DNA from: Pedobacter sp. KBW06
GTDB taxonomy: Bacteria > Bacteroidota > Bacteroidia > Sphingobacteriales > Sphingobacteriaceae
Length of the DNA stretch: 64,000 nucleotides
Reading direction: 5' to 3'
NCBI RefSeq assembly: GCF_003852525.1
Contig: NZ_QAJL01000001.1
Span: forward strand, 1,389,133 to 1,453,132
In this document: in pieces, positions 43,417-52,039 of the stretch
How the letters are laid out: each line of letters starts with the position of its first letter
Numbering within the stretch: position 1 is the stretch's first letter
Position numbers and translations under genes: made by a program
The notes under the pieces: model-generated
Databases searched by the model: none
What the model saw: only the letters and a program-made list of their open reading frames with translations
Told to the model about the DNA's origin: nothing

Positions 43417-44175
43417 TTAAAACAGAAAGCTTCCGTCTTCAGGGACAAAACACCTTTCAGACAAGCCTTGTTCTGCTAAAGCGGCTTTAATAAAAGTCCT
43501 TGATTCGCTGGCATGACTTACCGCCTCCAGATGGACCACATAAATTTTTGAAGCAGGCATATAGGCTGCAACCTTTAAAATATCTTTGGTATCCATCACT
43601 ATCGGTTCACCTGCGACAAACCTGGCCGCCCCTCCATTGAGGACAATACTATCCGGCTGGTACTGATCCAGGGCCGCTTTTACTTTTTCACACCAAATCG
43701 TATCCCCCGCGATGTACAGGACTTCCTGCTCATGACGGATCACATAACCGGAAACGATGCCCATCATTTTGCCTATTTCTCCAACACCATGTTGTCCGCC
43801 TGTACGGCTGATCCTGACCTCATTCCAGACGAGATCTTCTTCGATCACCTGTGCATTGGTAAATCCCGCCTGGCGGATCGCTTCTATATCTGCAGGCTGA
43901 CAAAACAAAGTCATGTCCTTTGGTAAAAGTGCTTTTGCCAGGTCGTCCCAATGGTCAAGATGGAGATGTGTCAGCAAAACGGCATCTGTCTTCGAGATCA
44001 GCAAGTTTAGTTCTTCAGTACCGATGGGCAAATCTACCGTTGGAATTCTGACCTCCGTTCCCGTCCGTTCAAAGGGAGGATAGAAATGCTGAGGTGCCAG
44101 CATCGGATCAATCAGGATGTTTTTTCCGTTTACCCGGAGTATCTGCGTTGCATTGCGCAATAGTTGTAAGTTCAT
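43417..44175 (-). CDS. MBL-fold metallo-hydrolase (UlaG-like)
   Basis: 252 residues. The metal site THLHLDHWDD (HxHxDH) is present, with further ligands expected in AGDTIWC and the late VHLEAVSH. The layout is that of the UlaG/RomA-type beta-lactamase-fold hydrolases, which often act on phosphodiester, lactone or other ester bonds. There is no signal peptide, so it is cytoplasmic. It is divergent from the HxlR regulator gene, sharing a 96-nt control region, and is a likely target of it. The reaction is unknown. Confidence 0.85.
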   Translation of the reverse strand: MNLQLLRNATQILRVNGKNILIDPMLAPQHFYPPFERTGTEVRIPTVDLPIGTEELNLLISKTDAVLLTHLHLDHWDDLAKALLPKDMTLFCQPADIEAIRQAGFTNAQVIEEDLVWNEVRISRTGGQHGVGEIGKMMGIVSGYVIRHEQEVLYIAGDTIWCEKVKAALDQYQPDSIVLNGGAARFVAGEPIVMDTKDILKVAAYMPASKIYVVHLEAVSHASESRTFIKAALAEQGLSERCFVPEDGSFLF

Positions 44176-44237
44176 CTGTTAATATTTAAATTTGATCCTG
44201 CAAAGATTAAGCTATCTTTTCATAACGCCCAGAAGTT

Positions 44238-44271
44238 CACCTTTTAGTAACCTGCTCACCATTTGGTAACC
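44238..44271. promoter_or_regulatory. Two direct repeats, likely HxlR operator
   Basis: CACCTTTTAGTAACC at 44238-44252 and CACCATTTGGTAACC at 44257-44271, 19 bp apart. The second one directly abuts the HxlR start codon, in the divergent gap with the MBL gene. Position and repetition suggest binding by HxlR itself. Confidence 0.5.
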
Positions 44272-44643
44272 ATGAATTATAAACAGTTTAGACATTGCGG
44301 CCTTGATGTGGCATTGACCATGTTATCAGGAAAATGGAAGCCCATCATTCTGTATCATTTATTTCATCAGGAACAGATTCGTTTTACAGACCTCTGGCGC
44401 ATTATCCCTAAAGTGGCCAAGAAAGTATTGCTGGACCACCTGAAACAAATGGAAGGTCATGGCCTGATTGTGCGTACAGAAAAAAACACCTTCCCACCTG
44501 AAGTTTATTATCAGATCTCGGAAAAAGGAAGAGCGATGGGCCCGGCATTGACTGCACTGGAATTGTGGGCCAATGAATATGCAGCTGATGAGGTAAAAAT
44601 CCTTCAGGAAGATAAAAAGAAGAAATATTTAATGACCCCATAA
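44272..44643 (+). CDS. HxlR family transcriptional regulator
   Basis: 123 residues from ATG at 44272; a TTG 9 nt upstream is rejected because it is rare. The winged helix domain begins with CGLDVALTMLSGKWKPIIL, a hallmark of HxlR, and contains the segment RFTDLWRIIPKVAKKVLLD. HxlR proteins sense reactive aldehydes or redox state. It probably controls its own gene, the divergent MBL hydrolase and the methyltransferase 7 nt downstream. Unlike YodB/HxlR itself, its only Cys is Cys8 in the family-typical N-terminal position. Confidence 0.9.
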   Translation: MNYKQFRHCGLDVALTMLSGKWKPIILYHLFHQEQIRFTDLWRIIPKVAKKVLLDHLKQMEGHGLIVRTEKNTFPPEVYYQISEKGRAMGPALTALELWANEYAADEVKILQEDKKKKYLMTP

Positions 44644-44650
44644 GCCCCAT

Positions 44651-45244
44651 ATGTTTAGCGAAATCAGTGATCCGTTAAAAAAAAGAATGCAGGATCTGGA
44701 AGAAATAGACCTCAGAGACCGGAAAGATGGAACGCCCAGAAGCCAAAGGCTTCGGCAGATCAATGCAGATACCGGAAAATTCCTGTCTCTTCTGGCTGTT
44801 AATTTACCGGAAGGAGAAATCATTGAAATCGGAACCAGTGCCGGTTACTCTACCCTATGGCTGGCTTTTGCTGCCAAAGAGCGGGGAAGGAAGGTCAGGA
44901 CTTTTGAGATTGACGAAGAAAAAGTGAAACTCGCAAGGGAAACTTTCCGGATTGCCGGACTGGAAGCTGATATTGAGCTCATTCATGGAGACTTTTTAGT
45001 CCATGCTCCGCAGCTCGGCCCCATCGCTTTTTGCTTTATGGATGCAGAAAAAGAAATCTATAAAAATTGCTTCGAAGCCATTGCTGCTAAAATGGTCCCG
45101 AACGGACTGATCGTTGCCGACAATGCCATAGATCAATATGAAGGTATTAAGCCTATGATAGACCAGGTACTTAAAGACGAACGCTTTGATGCTTTAACCG
45201 TTCCCATTGGCAATGGAGAATTTATTTGTAGAAGGAAGGCTTAA
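44651..45244 (+). CDS. O-methyltransferase (class I SAM-dependent)
   Basis: 197 residues. Motif I EIGTSAGYSTLWLAFAA (about 58-74), the acidic strand RTFEIDEEKV, and AFCFMDAEKEIYKN with VADNAI match the O-methyltransferase family 3/Methyltransf_24 type, with the catalytic Asp and Asn of the metal-dependent members seemingly in place. It would methylate a small phenolic or hydroxylated compound. It follows HxlR after 7 nt and is therefore likely an inducible detoxification or modification enzyme. Its 3' end overlaps a convergent small gene by 23 nt. Confidence 0.85.
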   Translation: MFSEISDPLKKRMQDLEEIDLRDRKDGTPRSQRLRQINADTGKFLSLLAVNLPEGEIIEIGTSAGYSTLWLAFAAKERGRKVRTFEIDEEKVKLARETFRIAGLEADIELIHGDFLVHAPQLGPIAFCFMDAEKEIYKNCFEAIAAKMVPNGLIVADNAIDQYEGIKPMIDQVLKDERFDALTVPIGNGEFICRRKA

Positions 45245-45494
45245 CCGCTTTAATCACTTCTCCTTTTTTATTCAGCAAGACCTGGATCTTTGTATTTTTA
45301 AACCTGGTGGTCTTACACTTTCCTTTGAATGAGCTGACTTCAGCAAACCTTTGTCCTGATCTGTTGATGTACCCGATCTCATAACCGCCATCCCGGGAGT
45401 ACTGTCCGGCAGTCATCACCTGTTTTTCAGCGCGTGCAGATTGAGCGGCAATGACACTTAACAGCATCATTACCAAGAGCATTAACGTTTTCAT
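45222..45494 (-). CDS. Small secreted protein, unknown function
   Basis: 90 residues with a signal peptide (1-22, ending SARAE). The mature part is basic, with a strand-turn pattern (GYEIGYINRSGQRFAEV and TKIQVLLNKKGEVIKAV). I do not recognise a family. A TAACTTTA box (one base off TAnnTTTG) ends 5 nt before the ATG, the same spacing as in two other genes here, which supports the start. It is convergent and overlaps the methyltransferase gene by 23 nt. Confidence 0.65.
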   Translation of the reverse strand: MKTLMLLVMMLLSVIAAQSARAEKQVMTAGQYSRDGGYEIGYINRSGQRFAEVSSFKGKCKTTRFKNTKIQVLLNKKGEVIKAVKPSFYK

Positions 45495-45499
45495 AGCGG

Positions 45500-45507
45500 T
45501 AAAGTTA
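45500..45507 (-). promoter_or_regulatory. Possible -7 promoter box (TAACTTTA), leaderless spacing
   Basis: On the minus strand, one base from TAnnTTTG, with 5 nt to the ATG at 45494. Confidence 0.4.
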
Positions 45508-45545
45508 TCATTATTTACATTAATCCAGCGACTTCGTTTAGGTTC

Positions 45546-47756
45546 TTAATTTTTTCTGATCATCACCACACCATTGCTGTCGTTGCTAACGTCCCCGCGT
45601 ACTTTTGCTTTGATGCTGAAAGCAGCACCGGTTTCATAGTTACTGACCTCAAACTTATACTCATTGTCTTTCCTCGATCCGCCGGTAAATCCTTCATGTA
45701 CATCCTCAGCAATCTTCTGTCCGTTCTTAAAGACCTCTACACTTTGGATATCCAATCTGGATGCTCCTTCGGTAAACCAGAAAGAAAGCGTGTAAGATCC
45801 ATTTGCATTGATCTTTCCGGAGCCGTTCATTTCGAAAACAGCGAAGTCTTTACCTTTTACTTTCGAAGGGTTCCAGTCTGCCACAAATTCCCCGTATTTC
45901 TTAAACTTCTCATATTTCTCAGGGAAGTAGAGCGGAAGAGAGTACTGGTTGCTGTTCATGACGGTAATTGCATAAAAATCATTCAGTTTCGCCACCGTTA
46001 CAGCTTCGTTGTATACCGCAGAATGAACATTTGGAAGTGTTCCATTGGTTGTATACCTGATTTTTGCACCCTTTACTGTATTTTCCAGCTTCAGGGTATA
46101 TCCCTGATCTCCTTTTTGATTACTGATCAGTTTAGGCTGAGGAAGGCGGTAACCATAACCTGCCTGATCATAACGGTTGTAATGGGTACTCTGGCGTTGC
46201 TCAAAAGCGGTCCAGCTTTGTCTTGCAACCGGTGTCCAGCATACTTCCGCCAATGCCGACATCCTTGGAAAGGTCAGGTAATCAAAATATTTTTCAGAAC
46301 GATCCTCATTGATCTGTGGAAGCTCCTGAAGTATGGTTCCATGGATAAACTGGTCTGACCATAAGGTTGCTGATGCCCCTAGGATCAGCGGGCGGTATTT
46401 TTCGTCCATACCTTTCAGCATGGGGTTCAGCTGATAGACCTTCTCTAAAGAAATTGGCGGAAGCCATCCTGCAGCTTTAATTTCACCGGGAATACTGCTT
46501 TCCGCAACGTCAAAATAGCAATATCCGGTCAGCGACATTACGGAATAATGTCCTGCTTCTGCAGCCTTAAATGCTTTTTTCTCATCGTGCCAAACCATTC
46601 CGACCGCTTTCTCTTTTAAGCCGTCTTCGATGATCTCATCCCAGCCAACAATGGTCTTTCCATATTTCTTAACCATGGTTTGAACCCTTTGGTTAAAGTA
46701 TACCTGCAGTTCTTTCTCGGTTTTCAGTCCCAGTTCTTTCTTTTTCTTCTGGCAATGCGGGCATTCTTTCCAGCGGTCATATACCGCTTCATCACCGCCA
46801 ATATGAATATATTTAGAAGGGAATATTTCGAATGTTTCTTTAAATACGTCTGCTAAAAAATCGAAAGTCGATTCTCTGCCTACACAATAGATGTCTTTAC
46901 TGATGAAATGCTGGGCAGGAACCTCATGTTGTGCTCCTGTGCAACTCAGAAACGGGTAAGCAGCGATGGAAGCCAGCGCATGTGCCGGCAATTCAATTTC
47001 CGGAATGATGTCTACGTTTCTCAATGTCGCATAGGCCACCATTTCCTTCATGTCTTCCTGAGTATAATAACCTCCCGTTCTTTCCGGGCCCACGCCTCTC
47101 CAGGCTCCTATTGAAGTTAATTTTGGATATTTTTTGATCTCCATACGCCATCCTGCATCGTCGGTCAGGTGCAGGTGAAGGGTATTCATTTTGTACATGG
47201 CCATCATATCAATGAACCTCAGCACATATTCTTTTCCGAAAAAATAGCGGGATACATCCAGCATCATTCCTCTCCATGGATAAAGCGGGGCATCTTCGAT
47301 TAAGGCACCCTTAACCTCCCAGTTCACTGATTTTTGGCGTTGCTTGTTATAGATTTCCACAGGCAGCATTTGCAGTAAAGTCTGGATGCCATAAAAAACA
47401 CCCGCACTGCTCTGACCGTTGATCTGAATCAGGTCTTTGTTTACGCTTAAACGATAGCTTTCTTTATTGGCGGAGCCCGAATTTCCGGTCCTCAAAACAA
47501 TTCCTTTACCTGCAGTTTTCGCTTCTTCCAGTACAAAGTCAAAGCCCGTAGCCGGAGATAATGCTGCAGCGAGTAATTCTGCCTGAGGCTTCAAACCTTT
47601 TTCAAACCAGATTTTAGTCTGGTTCCTGATCACAAACGGGTTTCCCCGTTCTTCTACCTTTTGAGGAAGTGGAATAATGTTCAGTTGTGCCAAAACCGGA
47701 GCGCTTACAAATAGTATTGCAGCCATTAGCAGGAACCCATGGAGTTTATTTTTCAT
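45546..47756 (-). CDS. GH20 beta-N-acetylhexosaminidase
   Basis: 736 residues from ATG at 47756; a TTG 21 nt upstream is less likely. Signal peptide 1-23 (ending APVLAQ). A GH20b-type domain (about 25-150) precedes the TIM barrel, with the catalytic pair Asp322-Glu323 in HIGGDE (318-323), and HLHLTDDAGWRMEI. The last part holds a chitobiase-type C-terminal domain (RYTTNGTLPN) and an additional beta domain. It removes terminal GlcNAc or GalNAc from glycans. LacI-type operators lie at 47836 and 47858. The last base pairs abut the small secreted gene, with which it shares strand. Confidence 0.95.
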   Translation of the reverse strand: MKNKLHGFLLMAAILFVSAPVLAQLNIIPLPQKVEERGNPFVIRNQTKIWFEKGLKPQAELLAAALSPATGFDFVLEEAKTAGKGIVLRTGNSGSANKESYRLSVNKDLIQINGQSSAGVFYGIQTLLQMLPVEIYNKQRQKSVNWEVKGALIEDAPLYPWRGMMLDVSRYFFGKEYVLRFIDMMAMYKMNTLHLHLTDDAGWRMEIKKYPKLTSIGAWRGVGPERTGGYYTQEDMKEMVAYATLRNVDIIPEIELPAHALASIAAYPFLSCTGAQHEVPAQHFISKDIYCVGRESTFDFLADVFKETFEIFPSKYIHIGGDEAVYDRWKECPHCQKKKKELGLKTEKELQVYFNQRVQTMVKKYGKTIVGWDEIIEDGLKEKAVGMVWHDEKKAFKAAEAGHYSVMSLTGYCYFDVAESSIPGEIKAAGWLPPISLEKVYQLNPMLKGMDEKYRPLILGASATLWSDQFIHGTILQELPQINEDRSEKYFDYLTFPRMSALAEVCWTPVARQSWTAFEQRQSTHYNRYDQAGYGYRLPQPKLISNQKGDQGYTLKLENTVKGAKIRYTTNGTLPNVHSAVYNEAVTVAKLNDFYAITVMNSNQYSLPLYFPEKYEKFKKYGEFVADWNPSKVKGKDFAVFEMNGSGKINANGSYTLSFWFTEGASRLDIQSVEVFKNGQKIAEDVHEGFTGGSRKDNEYKFEVSNYETGAAFSIKAKVRGDVSNDSNGVVMIRKN

Positions 47757-47835
47757 CACCGTCGTTGTTATCGTCAATCACAATTTTAGTGAAATAATAA
47801 CCAAAAACAGTGGTTGAAAAACCAGAACCTGCACA

Positions 47836-47867
47836 CAAACGATTGCATTTTACATTTCAATCGTTTG
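47836..47867 (-). promoter_or_regulatory. Pair of LacI-family-type operators upstream of the GH20 gene
   Basis: CAAACGATTG at 47836-47845 and its reverse complement CAATCGTTTG at 47858-47867, 22 bp apart (two helix turns), 80-112 nt before the GH20 ATG. The core matches the two copies upstream of the M60 gene (CAAACGWTTG). Confidence 0.6.
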
Positions 47868-47910
47868 CGTAATTTTACAATTACTGATCGGCAGGCTTAA
47901 AAAATCAAAA

Positions 47911-50046
47911 TTAGCTGATGTAATCCAGTATTTTTTCCATCAATTCTGTTTCCGTAAACGGTTTAATGATGTAATCATTAAGCCCTGCAGAAATATAGCG
48001 GTCGTGGGATTCACTGGTGATTTGTCCGGTGATGGCAATAACAGGCAACTGCGCCTTGGTCGGATCTTCGAGTGCACGGATTCTTTTGGTCAGTTCAATA
48101 CCATCCATTTCGGGCATCTGGATATCAGTAAGGACCATATCATAACGCTTCTCCTCCAGGAAGGCTAAGGCTTCCTGTCCGTCATTTGCGGTATCAAAGC
48201 TGATTCCCAGTTTCTTAAAGATCATTTTTATGACCAGCAGGTTCATTTCTGAATCGTCTACCACCAGAAGGTGAAGGTTTTTGAAACGGTCGCTATTGAT
48301 GACCGGAGATTTCTCTCCTGCACGGTCTTCTGTATCTTTCGGGGCAATGGCATAAGGGATTTCCAGGATAAAAGTAGAACCCTTGCCCAGACTGCTTTCC
48401 ACAGAGATCTTTCCTCTATGCAATTCCACCAGTTTCTTACTAATGGGCAGGCCTAGTCCCGAGCCCTTTTGCCAGTCGCTGCGTTTGGAATTGATGACTT
48501 GTGAAAACTCATTGAAAATCAAAGGAAGGTTCTCATTTGAAATGCCTATTCCCGTATCTATGACTTTAATTAATAAAGTAGCTTGTTTTTCATCTGCCTT
48601 TTTAACACTCACATCAATGCTCACCTTTCCTTTGTCCGTAAACTTGATGGCATTGGCCGTCAGGTTCATAACAATTTGCTTCAGGCGGTAAGGATCTCCA
48701 TCCAGCAACAGGTCCGGAGCCGCGCCCTGTACCAGTTCCAGGACCAAACCTTTCTGATCTGCCAGGACCCTTGCTGTTTCTGCGATTTCTTTGAGGATTC
48801 TTTTATACCGGAAAGATGTTTTTGCCAGGGATAACTTTCCTGTTTCCAGCCTTGAGAAATCCAGCACTTCATTTACCGCCGATAATAACATGGAAGAAGA
48901 GTTGTCCAGCAGTTTGGACATCGAGCGCTGGTCTTCATTCAATGGTGTCGATTTCAACTGCTCTGACACCCCTATTATCGCATTTAAAGGTGTTCTCATC
49001 TCATGACTGATGCTCGTAAAGAACCTCGATTTGATGACTACCTGTTCTGCAGCCAGCTGGTTTGCTTTAACCGTCTTATCATAGGCATTGTAGAGCTTCC
49101 ACATCAAGAGAATGATGGCGAGGTAAGACAAGATGCTGATTCCAAAATTGATCTGTCCTGATCTGCCTATGGCCTGAACAGAGTTGTTGGCCCTGTCTTT
49201 TAAAGAAGCTTTTTTCGCTTCAGAATTGATGTTCTCTTCATTTCTGAATTCCCGGAACAGCTGTTTTATGTTTTGAAAGATCTTTTCATTCAGCTTCAAA
49301 ATAGCCTCTTCTTTTTGGCTCAGCTTTTTGCGGTTGTTTTTTAAATCGTCATACAGGCCTGCATAGAAACGTTCAATCCGTTCCAACTGCTTTTTGTTAT
49401 ATTCATCTACGTTCGAAGGCCCTTGTTCGTAGGTTACTTCTGTTTTGAGTGTTTTAACGGAATCTTTTTGTACTTCCTTATTCAGGATTGCATTTTTCAG
49501 GCGCTTAAAGAACTTCTCCTTTTTTACTTCAGGGGCAGCTTTTACCTGTTCCACCTTGGTTGTTTTTTTCAGCGTGGCCTTAGGAAAGGGCCTTAACTTC
49601 GGCACATCCCCGGTGATCTTGAGCAGTTCAACTTCGACATTGACATTGTTCAGAGAATCCGTAAGCCGCTTGATTTCGCCATACCGCACCATTTGCCCTT
49701 TTTTACTCTTCAGGTCGCCGACAATATTACCGGAGATATTACTGCTGTCTGCTACGGTCAGATCTTCCAGTAAACCGGAGATCAAAAGCACTTCTTTGGT
49801 ATATTTTTTAAAGTAGACGGTATCCCAAAGGGTGGTGTACATCCTGAAATTGTTTTCTGCAGTCTGCAGACTCATGGTAATGGTATCCAGTTTAGAGATC
49901 TGCCGGCTATTTCCTTCTAATTCTTTCAGACTTGATAACAATACCCGCTGTTCTGATCGCTGAACTATGGAGTTGCGAAAAAGAAAAGCGATAAATAAAA
50001 GTATGATTACCGATATGATCAGAAAAGAGCGCTGCTTGTTTTTCAT
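47911..50046 (-). CDS. Hybrid sensor histidine kinase/response regulator
   Basis: 711 residues. An N-terminal membrane span (8-24) and a second at about 300-318 enclose a 270-residue, mostly helical periplasmic part. Then come the His kinase dimerisation domain with SISHEMRTPLNAIIGV (His348), an ATPase domain with N, G1 and G2 boxes (DTGIGISNENLP, GSGLGLPISKKL), and a receiver domain with DD in LLVVDDSEMN and the phospho-accepting Asp641 in DIQMPEMDG. It senses an external signal and passes phosphate to its own receiver and beyond. No partner DNA-binding regulator is adjacent. It lies upstream of the GH20 gene on the same strand. Confidence 0.9.
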   Translation of the reverse strand: MKNKQRSFLIISVIILLFIAFLFRNSIVQRSEQRVLLSSLKELEGNSRQISKLDTITMSLQTAENNFRMYTTLWDTVYFKKYTKEVLLISGLLEDLTVADSSNISGNIVGDLKSKKGQMVRYGEIKRLTDSLNNVNVEVELLKITGDVPKLRPFPKATLKKTTKVEQVKAAPEVKKEKFFKRLKNAILNKEVQKDSVKTLKTEVTYEQGPSNVDEYNKKQLERIERFYAGLYDDLKNNRKKLSQKEEAILKLNEKIFQNIKQLFREFRNEENINSEAKKASLKDRANNSVQAIGRSGQINFGISILSYLAIILLMWKLYNAYDKTVKANQLAAEQVVIKSRFFTSISHEMRTPLNAIIGVSEQLKSTPLNEDQRSMSKLLDNSSSMLLSAVNEVLDFSRLETGKLSLAKTSFRYKRILKEIAETARVLADQKGLVLELVQGAAPDLLLDGDPYRLKQIVMNLTANAIKFTDKGKVSIDVSVKKADEKQATLLIKVIDTGIGISNENLPLIFNEFSQVINSKRSDWQKGSGLGLPISKKLVELHRGKISVESSLGKGSTFILEIPYAIAPKDTEDRAGEKSPVINSDRFKNLHLLVVDDSEMNLLVIKMIFKKLGISFDTANDGQEALAFLEEKRYDMVLTDIQMPEMDGIELTKRIRALEDPTKAQLPVIAITGQITSESHDRYISAGLNDYIIKPFTETELMEKILDYIS

Positions 50047-50171
50047 TGATGAGAAAAGTGGACCTGTAAAATTTTCAGTAAGACCTTTGGGCGTTTAGGT
50101 TACAAAATTCAAAGTTAAACATAATTTATAAGAACGCTAAAACAAGATACTAATTATGGGCCTGTACGGAC

Positions 50172-50972
50172 CTACTGTATCGGATTGTTTACACCACAGA
50201 GCATGTAGCCCAATAGCGGCTGACATTTCTCGGCACAGGAGGTATAAAAAAAGCCTTCCCTGCGGTGCCCCGAGGCGGTTTCCCTGCCCCAGAAAAATTC
50301 AGCCATGCTAATGGGTTTCAAATGATGAATTGCCGCATAATTCAACAATTTAGGTGCACAGCAATCCCCCGTCCCTACAGGAATGCCCTTCTCCAGGTTA
50401 AAAGCAGCTTCCAATGAACGTTTCTCCTGCCTGAAATTGTGGATTTCATACAAGGCATTGAGTTTCGCGAGGATCCCATGAGAAACGATTCTTCTTTCTG
50501 CAATCTTTAAATACCATTCTTTAGATTCTTTTGGCAAAGTGGCAATCAGGTCTGTCAGCGGATGAATGTCGAGGTTTCCAAGTTCAACTTCAGCCACAAA
50601 ACGATGTTCGTCTACCAATGGCGGAACCCATCCCGGAACATTCCAGACCCCATTGTGCCGGGAGGAAAAAGCACGAAGGACAACTTCTTTTCCTGCTGCA
50701 TCCTGACAAACCAGGATCCCAAACATTCTGCCCCTCATGGCAGTATACAATCCGTCTGTAGACAAACGCGGATCAGCATCCTCCGGCGCGAGATCAAAGT
50801 CGATCCTCCGGTGTTCCGAAAGCTGCTCCATCAAGGCATAACAATGAGGAACCGCAAGTTCCGATGGCAACTCATGCATTTTTCCGCAATCCTTACAATA
50901 TCCAAAACAGGAAATTGCAGCTATATTTTCTTTCCCTTCCCTTGTTACCATATCTTCCCTTAAACCCGACAT
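50172..50972 (-). CDS. Cysteine-rich protein resembling the N-terminal part of RluA-type pseudouridine synthases
   Basis: 266 residues from ATG at 50972, preferred because a TATCTTTG box ends 5 nt upstream; the frame is open 51 nt further. Cysteines come in clusters: CFGYCKDCGKMH near the start, GDCCAPKLLNYAAIHHLKP and SCAEKCQPLLGYMLCG near the end. From memory, the GDCCAPK...HHLKPISMAEFFWG stretch resembles the N-terminal region of long RluA-type pseudouridine synthases, but the catalytic synthase domain is absent. The Cys and His suggest metal binding. The role is unknown. Confidence 0.5.
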   Translation of the reverse strand: MSGLREDMVTREGKENIAAISCFGYCKDCGKMHELPSELAVPHCYALMEQLSEHRRIDFDLAPEDADPRLSTDGLYTAMRGRMFGILVCQDAAGKEVVLRAFSSRHNGVWNVPGWVPPLVDEHRFVAEVELGNLDIHPLTDLIATLPKESKEWYLKIAERRIVSHGILAKLNALYEIHNFRQEKRSLEAAFNLEKGIPVGTGDCCAPKLLNYAAIHHLKPISMAEFFWGRETASGHRREGFFYTSCAEKCQPLLGYMLCGVNNPIQ

Positions 50973-50977
50973 TTCAA

Positions 50978-50985
50978 CAAAGATA
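50978..50985 (-). promoter_or_regulatory. Bacteroidota -7 promoter box (TATCTTTG), leaderless arrangement
   Basis: Exact TAnnTTTG on the minus strand, ending 5 nt before the ATG at 50972, as for the chorismate mutase gene. Confidence 0.6.
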
Positions 50986-51021
50986 AGTAAAAAAACAAAA
51001 TCAGTTTGGATATATGTAGTC

Positions 51022-51033
51022 AACTACGTAGTT
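51022..51033. promoter_or_regulatory. Palindrome AACTACGTAGTT, likely MarR operator
   Basis: Perfect 12-nt palindrome, 26 nt upstream of the GNAT gene, in the gap between it and the divergent cysteine-rich gene. The left flank repeats the pattern (GTAGTCAACTAC). A MarR-type regulator is encoded in the operon it precedes. Confidence 0.5.
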
Positions 51034-51059
51034 TTGAATAACAATAAAATAAATGACAA

Positions 51060-51548
51060 ATGGAAGTTCTAATCGTACCCATCAAAAATGAATCTTCGGC
51101 AGCAGTGATCGACATCATCCTGCCGATTCAGCAAATAGAATTTAACGTTCCGATTACTTTAAATGATCAACCCGATTTACTAGACATCGAAAATGTCTAC
51201 TACCAGACCGGCGGCGGTTTCTGGGGTGCAAAGGTGAATGAAGAACTGGCCGGAACGATTGCCTTGTTAAAGTTCGATCATAGTTCAGCTGCCATAAGAA
51301 AAATGTTTGTAAAGAAAGACTTCAGGGGAAAAGAGCTGGGCCTGGCACAACACCTGCTGGAAACACTGATTGATTACTGCAAAGACAATCACATTCAACA
51401 CCTTTACCTTGGAACAGTTTCTGTATTACAGGCGGCCATGCGCTTTTACGAAAGGAACGGATTTGAGCAAATTGAGAAATCGGCACTTCCGAAATTATTC
51501 CCGTTAATGAGTGCAGATAATGTTTTTTACCACCTAACCATAAAATAA
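51060..51548 (+). CDS. GNAT family N-acetyltransferase
   Basis: 162 residues. The acetyl-CoA binding loop is FRGKELGLAQHLLETL (a Q/RxxGxG/A type motif at about 90-105), followed by LYLGTVSVLQAAMRFYERNGF, the typical end of the fold. It acetylates an amine on a small molecule or protein. It overlaps the MarR gene by 1 nt (TAATG), so the pair is co-translated and probably co-regulated through the palindrome at 51022. Substrate unknown. Confidence 0.85.
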   Translation: MEVLIVPIKNESSAAVIDIILPIQQIEFNVPITLNDQPDLLDIENVYYQTGGGFWGAKVNEELAGTIALLKFDHSSAAIRKMFVKKDFRGKELGLAQHLLETLIDYCKDNHIQHLYLGTVSVLQAAMRFYERNGFEQIEKSALPKLFPLMSADNVFYHLTIK

Positions 51549-52024
51549 TGAGCGTTATCGATGAATCTGGTATTCTTGCCATCTCTACAAGGCTCCTTAG
51601 GTTGAGCGATCAGTTCAGGAAGGATGGGGCATTGATTTATAAGAGTTACGACATAGACTTTGAACCCAAATGGTTTGCGATTATCTATACCCTTCACCAC
51701 AAAGGCATTTTGGGTGTGGTAGATCTTGCTTCGGAAATCGGGTATACGCATCCCTCCACCATCAGCCTGCTCAAAGAACTGGAAAAGCAAAAGCTGATCC
51801 GCTCAAAAAAGGATAAAAATGATGAACGGAAGCGCCTGATCCAGCTCAGCAGCAAAGGAGAAGAACTGATTGTAAGGATGCAACCCGTATGGAATTTAAT
51901 GGTGAACGTCTTTGAAGAGGTCACCGATACAGAGAATAACCTGCTCAAAGCCATTACCGAGGTAGAGGAAAAGCTGAAACAGCAAAGTTTTCTGCAAAGG
52001 GCATTACAGGCGGCGGCTAAGTAA
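51548..52024 (+). CDS. MarR family transcriptional regulator
   Basis: 158 residues. The winged helix region is ILGVVDLASEIGYTHPSTISLLKELEKQKLIRSKKDKNDERKRLIQL, with the wing motif (about 55-100), flanked by helices for dimerisation. It begins within the GNAT stop codon. It probably represses its own operon at the AACTACGTAGTT palindrome and may respond to a small aromatic or oxidant ligand. It is convergent with the NRAMP-like gene, 15 nt apart. Confidence 0.85.
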   Translation: MSVIDESGILAISTRLLRLSDQFRKDGALIYKSYDIDFEPKWFAIIYTLHHKGILGVVDLASEIGYTHPSTISLLKELEKQKLIRSKKDKNDERKRLIQLSSKGEELIVRMQPVWNLMVNVFEEVTDTENNLLKAITEVEEKLKQQSFLQRALQAAAK

Positions 52025-52039
52025 GCATCCGCTTTCCAG

